A stretch of 5,897 nt of DNA from Gammaproteobacteria bacterium. GTDB taxonomy: Bacteria; Pseudomonadota; Gammaproteobacteria; Steroidobacterales; Steroidobacteraceae. Shown piece by piece: positions 4,874-5,897 of the stretch (the first letter of the stretch is position 1; the number at the start of each line of letters is the position of its first letter). The stretch spans positions 1 through 5,897 of the forward strand of contig JAURMS010000326.1 in NCBI GenBank assembly GCA_030830595.1. Reading direction: 5' to 3'. A program made the position numbers and the translations under genes. The notes under the pieces are model-generated. The model was not told the DNA's origin. It saw only the letters and a program-made list of their open reading frames with translations, and searched no databases.

Positions 4874-5897
4874 GCGAGCGCAGGGAACCACGCCACCGGC
4901 CGCCATCGAGACTCGTCCGGTCACCGTCCTGCGTGGAGTAGGCGGCGCCCTCGCCCAGCGTCTCGGCAAGCTCGGCATCGAATCGGTCCAGGACCTGCTG
5001 TTCCTGCTGCCCCTGCGCTACGAGGATCGCACCCGGATCGCCTCCATCGGGTCGCTGAAGCCAGGTGATCGCATAGCCATCGAGGGCGCCATCGAACTGG
5101 CCGAGGTGGCCTACCGCAAGCGGCGGGTGCTGCTGGTCAGGCTGGGCGACGGTACCGGCTTCCTGACGCTGCGCTTCTTCCATTTTTCCAATGCCCAGCA
5201 GGGCCAGCTCCAGAGAGGCGTGCGGCTGCGGTGTTTCGGCGAGGTCCGCCGGGGGCCCATGGGACCGGAAATCGTCCATCCGGAATACCGCCTCGCCGAT
5301 GCCACCGATGCGCAGGCCCTGGAAGGCGCCCTCACGCCGGTCTATCCGGCCACCGAGGGAGTCCAGCAGGGTCGATTACGCCTGTTGACCGCCCAGGCGC
5401 TGGATGCCGTGGGCCGCGAGGCCATTCGCGACTGGATTCCGGCCGACCTGCTGACGGACCTCGGCCTGCCCTCGCTCGCCGATGCACTCTCTTTTGTGCA
5501 TCGGCCACCCCCCGATGCCCCGTTGGACGAATTGGCGACCGGCCGTCATCCAGCCCAGCGCCGGCTTGCCTTCGAGGAACTGCTGGCCCACCACCTCGCC
5601 TTGCGCGAGCTGCGGCAAGACGTTCGGCGCGACCCGGCCCGGCCGCTGCCCACGGGCGCCACGCTGGCAAAAAGGCTGCGAGCCAACCTGGCCTTCAGCC
5701 TGACTGCCGCCCAGGAACGGGTGCTGGCCGAGATCGATCGGGACCTCAGCGAGGGTTCGCCCATGCTGCGCCTGGTGCAGGGTGACGTCGGCTCCGGCAA
5801 GACGGTGGTGGCTGCCATGGCCGCCCTGCGAGCCGTGGAGGCGGGCTTTCAGGTCGCGCTCATGGCACCGACCGAGCTGCTCGCCGACCAGCACTTC
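4863..5897 (+). CDS. recG: ATP-dependent DNA helicase RecG, 5' part
   Basis: RecG is a monomeric superfamily 2 translocase that remodels stalled forks, D-loops, R-loops and Holliday junctions. The window holds 345 residues, about half of the usual 690-720, and the frame is open and unbroken to the last base. The N-terminal region has L23-RGVG27 and the LLFLLPLRYEDRT stretch. The OB-fold wedge domain (about 65-165) includes LRFFHFSNAQ, which closely follows E. coli RecG. The linker segment with RPPPDAPLDEL and HPAQRRLAFEELLAHH is characteristic. Walker A is G307-DVGSGKT314, and motif Ia is M334-APTELLADQH344. Helicase motifs II to VI lie beyond the window. No ATG or GTG occurs in frame before the conserved N-terminus. 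TTG 4863 overlaps ridA by 11 bp, has a GAGGTGG nine bases upstream, and places GVG about nine residues later than in E. coli. The identity is certain; the start is probable. Confidence 0.95.
   Translation, partial: MCAERAQGTTPPAAIETRPVTVLRGVGGALAQRLGKLGIESVQDLLFLLPLRYEDRTRIASIGSLKPGDRIAIEGAIELAEVAYRKRRVLLVRLGDGTGFLTLRFFHFSNAQQGQLQRGVRLRCFGEVRRGPMGPEIVHPEYRLADATDAQALEGALTPVYPATEGVQQGRLRLLTAQALDAVGREAIRDWIPADLLTDLGLPSLADALSFVHRPPPDAPLDELATGRHPAQRRLAFEELLAHHLALRELRQDVRRDPARPLPTGATLAKRLRANLAFSLTAAQERVLAEIDRDLSEGSPMLRLVQGDVGSGKTVVAAMAALRAVEAGFQVALMAPTELLADQHF
4866..4882 (+). other. Six-pair hairpin across the ridA stop, just inside recG
   Basis: TGCGCT (4866-4871) and AGCGCA (4877-4882) are perfect inverse complements around the five-base loop GAGCG. 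The stem begins directly after the proposed recG TTG (4863-4865) and includes the first base of the ridA TGA. No T-run follows, so it is not an intrinsic terminator. It might affect recG initiation or be chance in GC-rich DNA. Confidence 0.35.

Noticed and set aside
1334..5897. An undescribed defence or mobile system within the block
   Set aside because: Every frame here matches a well-known housekeeping protein. No transposase, integrase, toxin pair, CRISPR repeat, tRNA or attachment site was seen, and the base composition is even by eye.

Overview
The window is high-GC bacterial DNA with all genes on the plus strand. It carries the conserved gammaproteobacterial block gmk-rpoZ-spoT-ridA-recG, with two less conserved genes upstream. 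The gene order and close similarity of Gmk, SpoT and RecG to the Escherichia coli proteins (compared from memory) point to a gammaproteobacterium. RidA, rather than the trmH found in E. coli, lies between spoT and recG. This is the arrangement I recall from Xanthomonas and Pseudomonas relatives, so a Xanthomonadales-like or neighbouring lineage is my best guess. The genus cannot be fixed from this sequence.

Layout: (1) 2-445, the 3' part of an unrecognised helical-repeat protein whose unit starts with Trp and recurs every 30-32 residues. (2) 442-1254, an exported or periplasmic TPR protein with a TTG start overlapping the previous stop. (3) 1255-1333, a 79-bp gap holding three perfect tandem copies of a 15-bp unit. 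(4) 1334-1963 gmk, guanylate kinase. (5) 2017-2310 rpoZ, RNA polymerase omega, with an acidic Glu-Pro tail. (6) 2330-4483 spoT, bifunctional (p)ppGpp synthetase/hydrolase. (7) 4493-4873 ridA, imine/enamine deaminase. (8) 4863 to the window end, the 5' half of recG, a branched-DNA helicase, probably starting at a TTG inside ridA. No stretch over 300 bases lacks a gene.

The genes fit together as guanine-nucleotide metabolism and stringent response. Gmk makes GDP, the precursor of the GTP that SpoT uses to build pppGpp. Omega forms part of a ppGpp binding site on RNA polymerase in E. coli. SpoT makes and degrades the alarmone. RidA and RecG are metabolic-damage and DNA-repair housekeeping genes carried in the same transcription unit. 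Short gaps of 9 to 53 bp and one overlap suggest co-transcription, with possible extra promoters before rpoZ and ridA.

I looked for an undescribed system and found no strong case. The core is ordinary housekeeping DNA. The items most worth a second look are the Trp-repeat/TPR gene pair, the 15-bp triplicate before gmk, the Glu-Pro tail of omega, a GC hairpin against the spoT start, a possible leaderless ridA promoter on the spoT stop codon, and the TTG start of recG.
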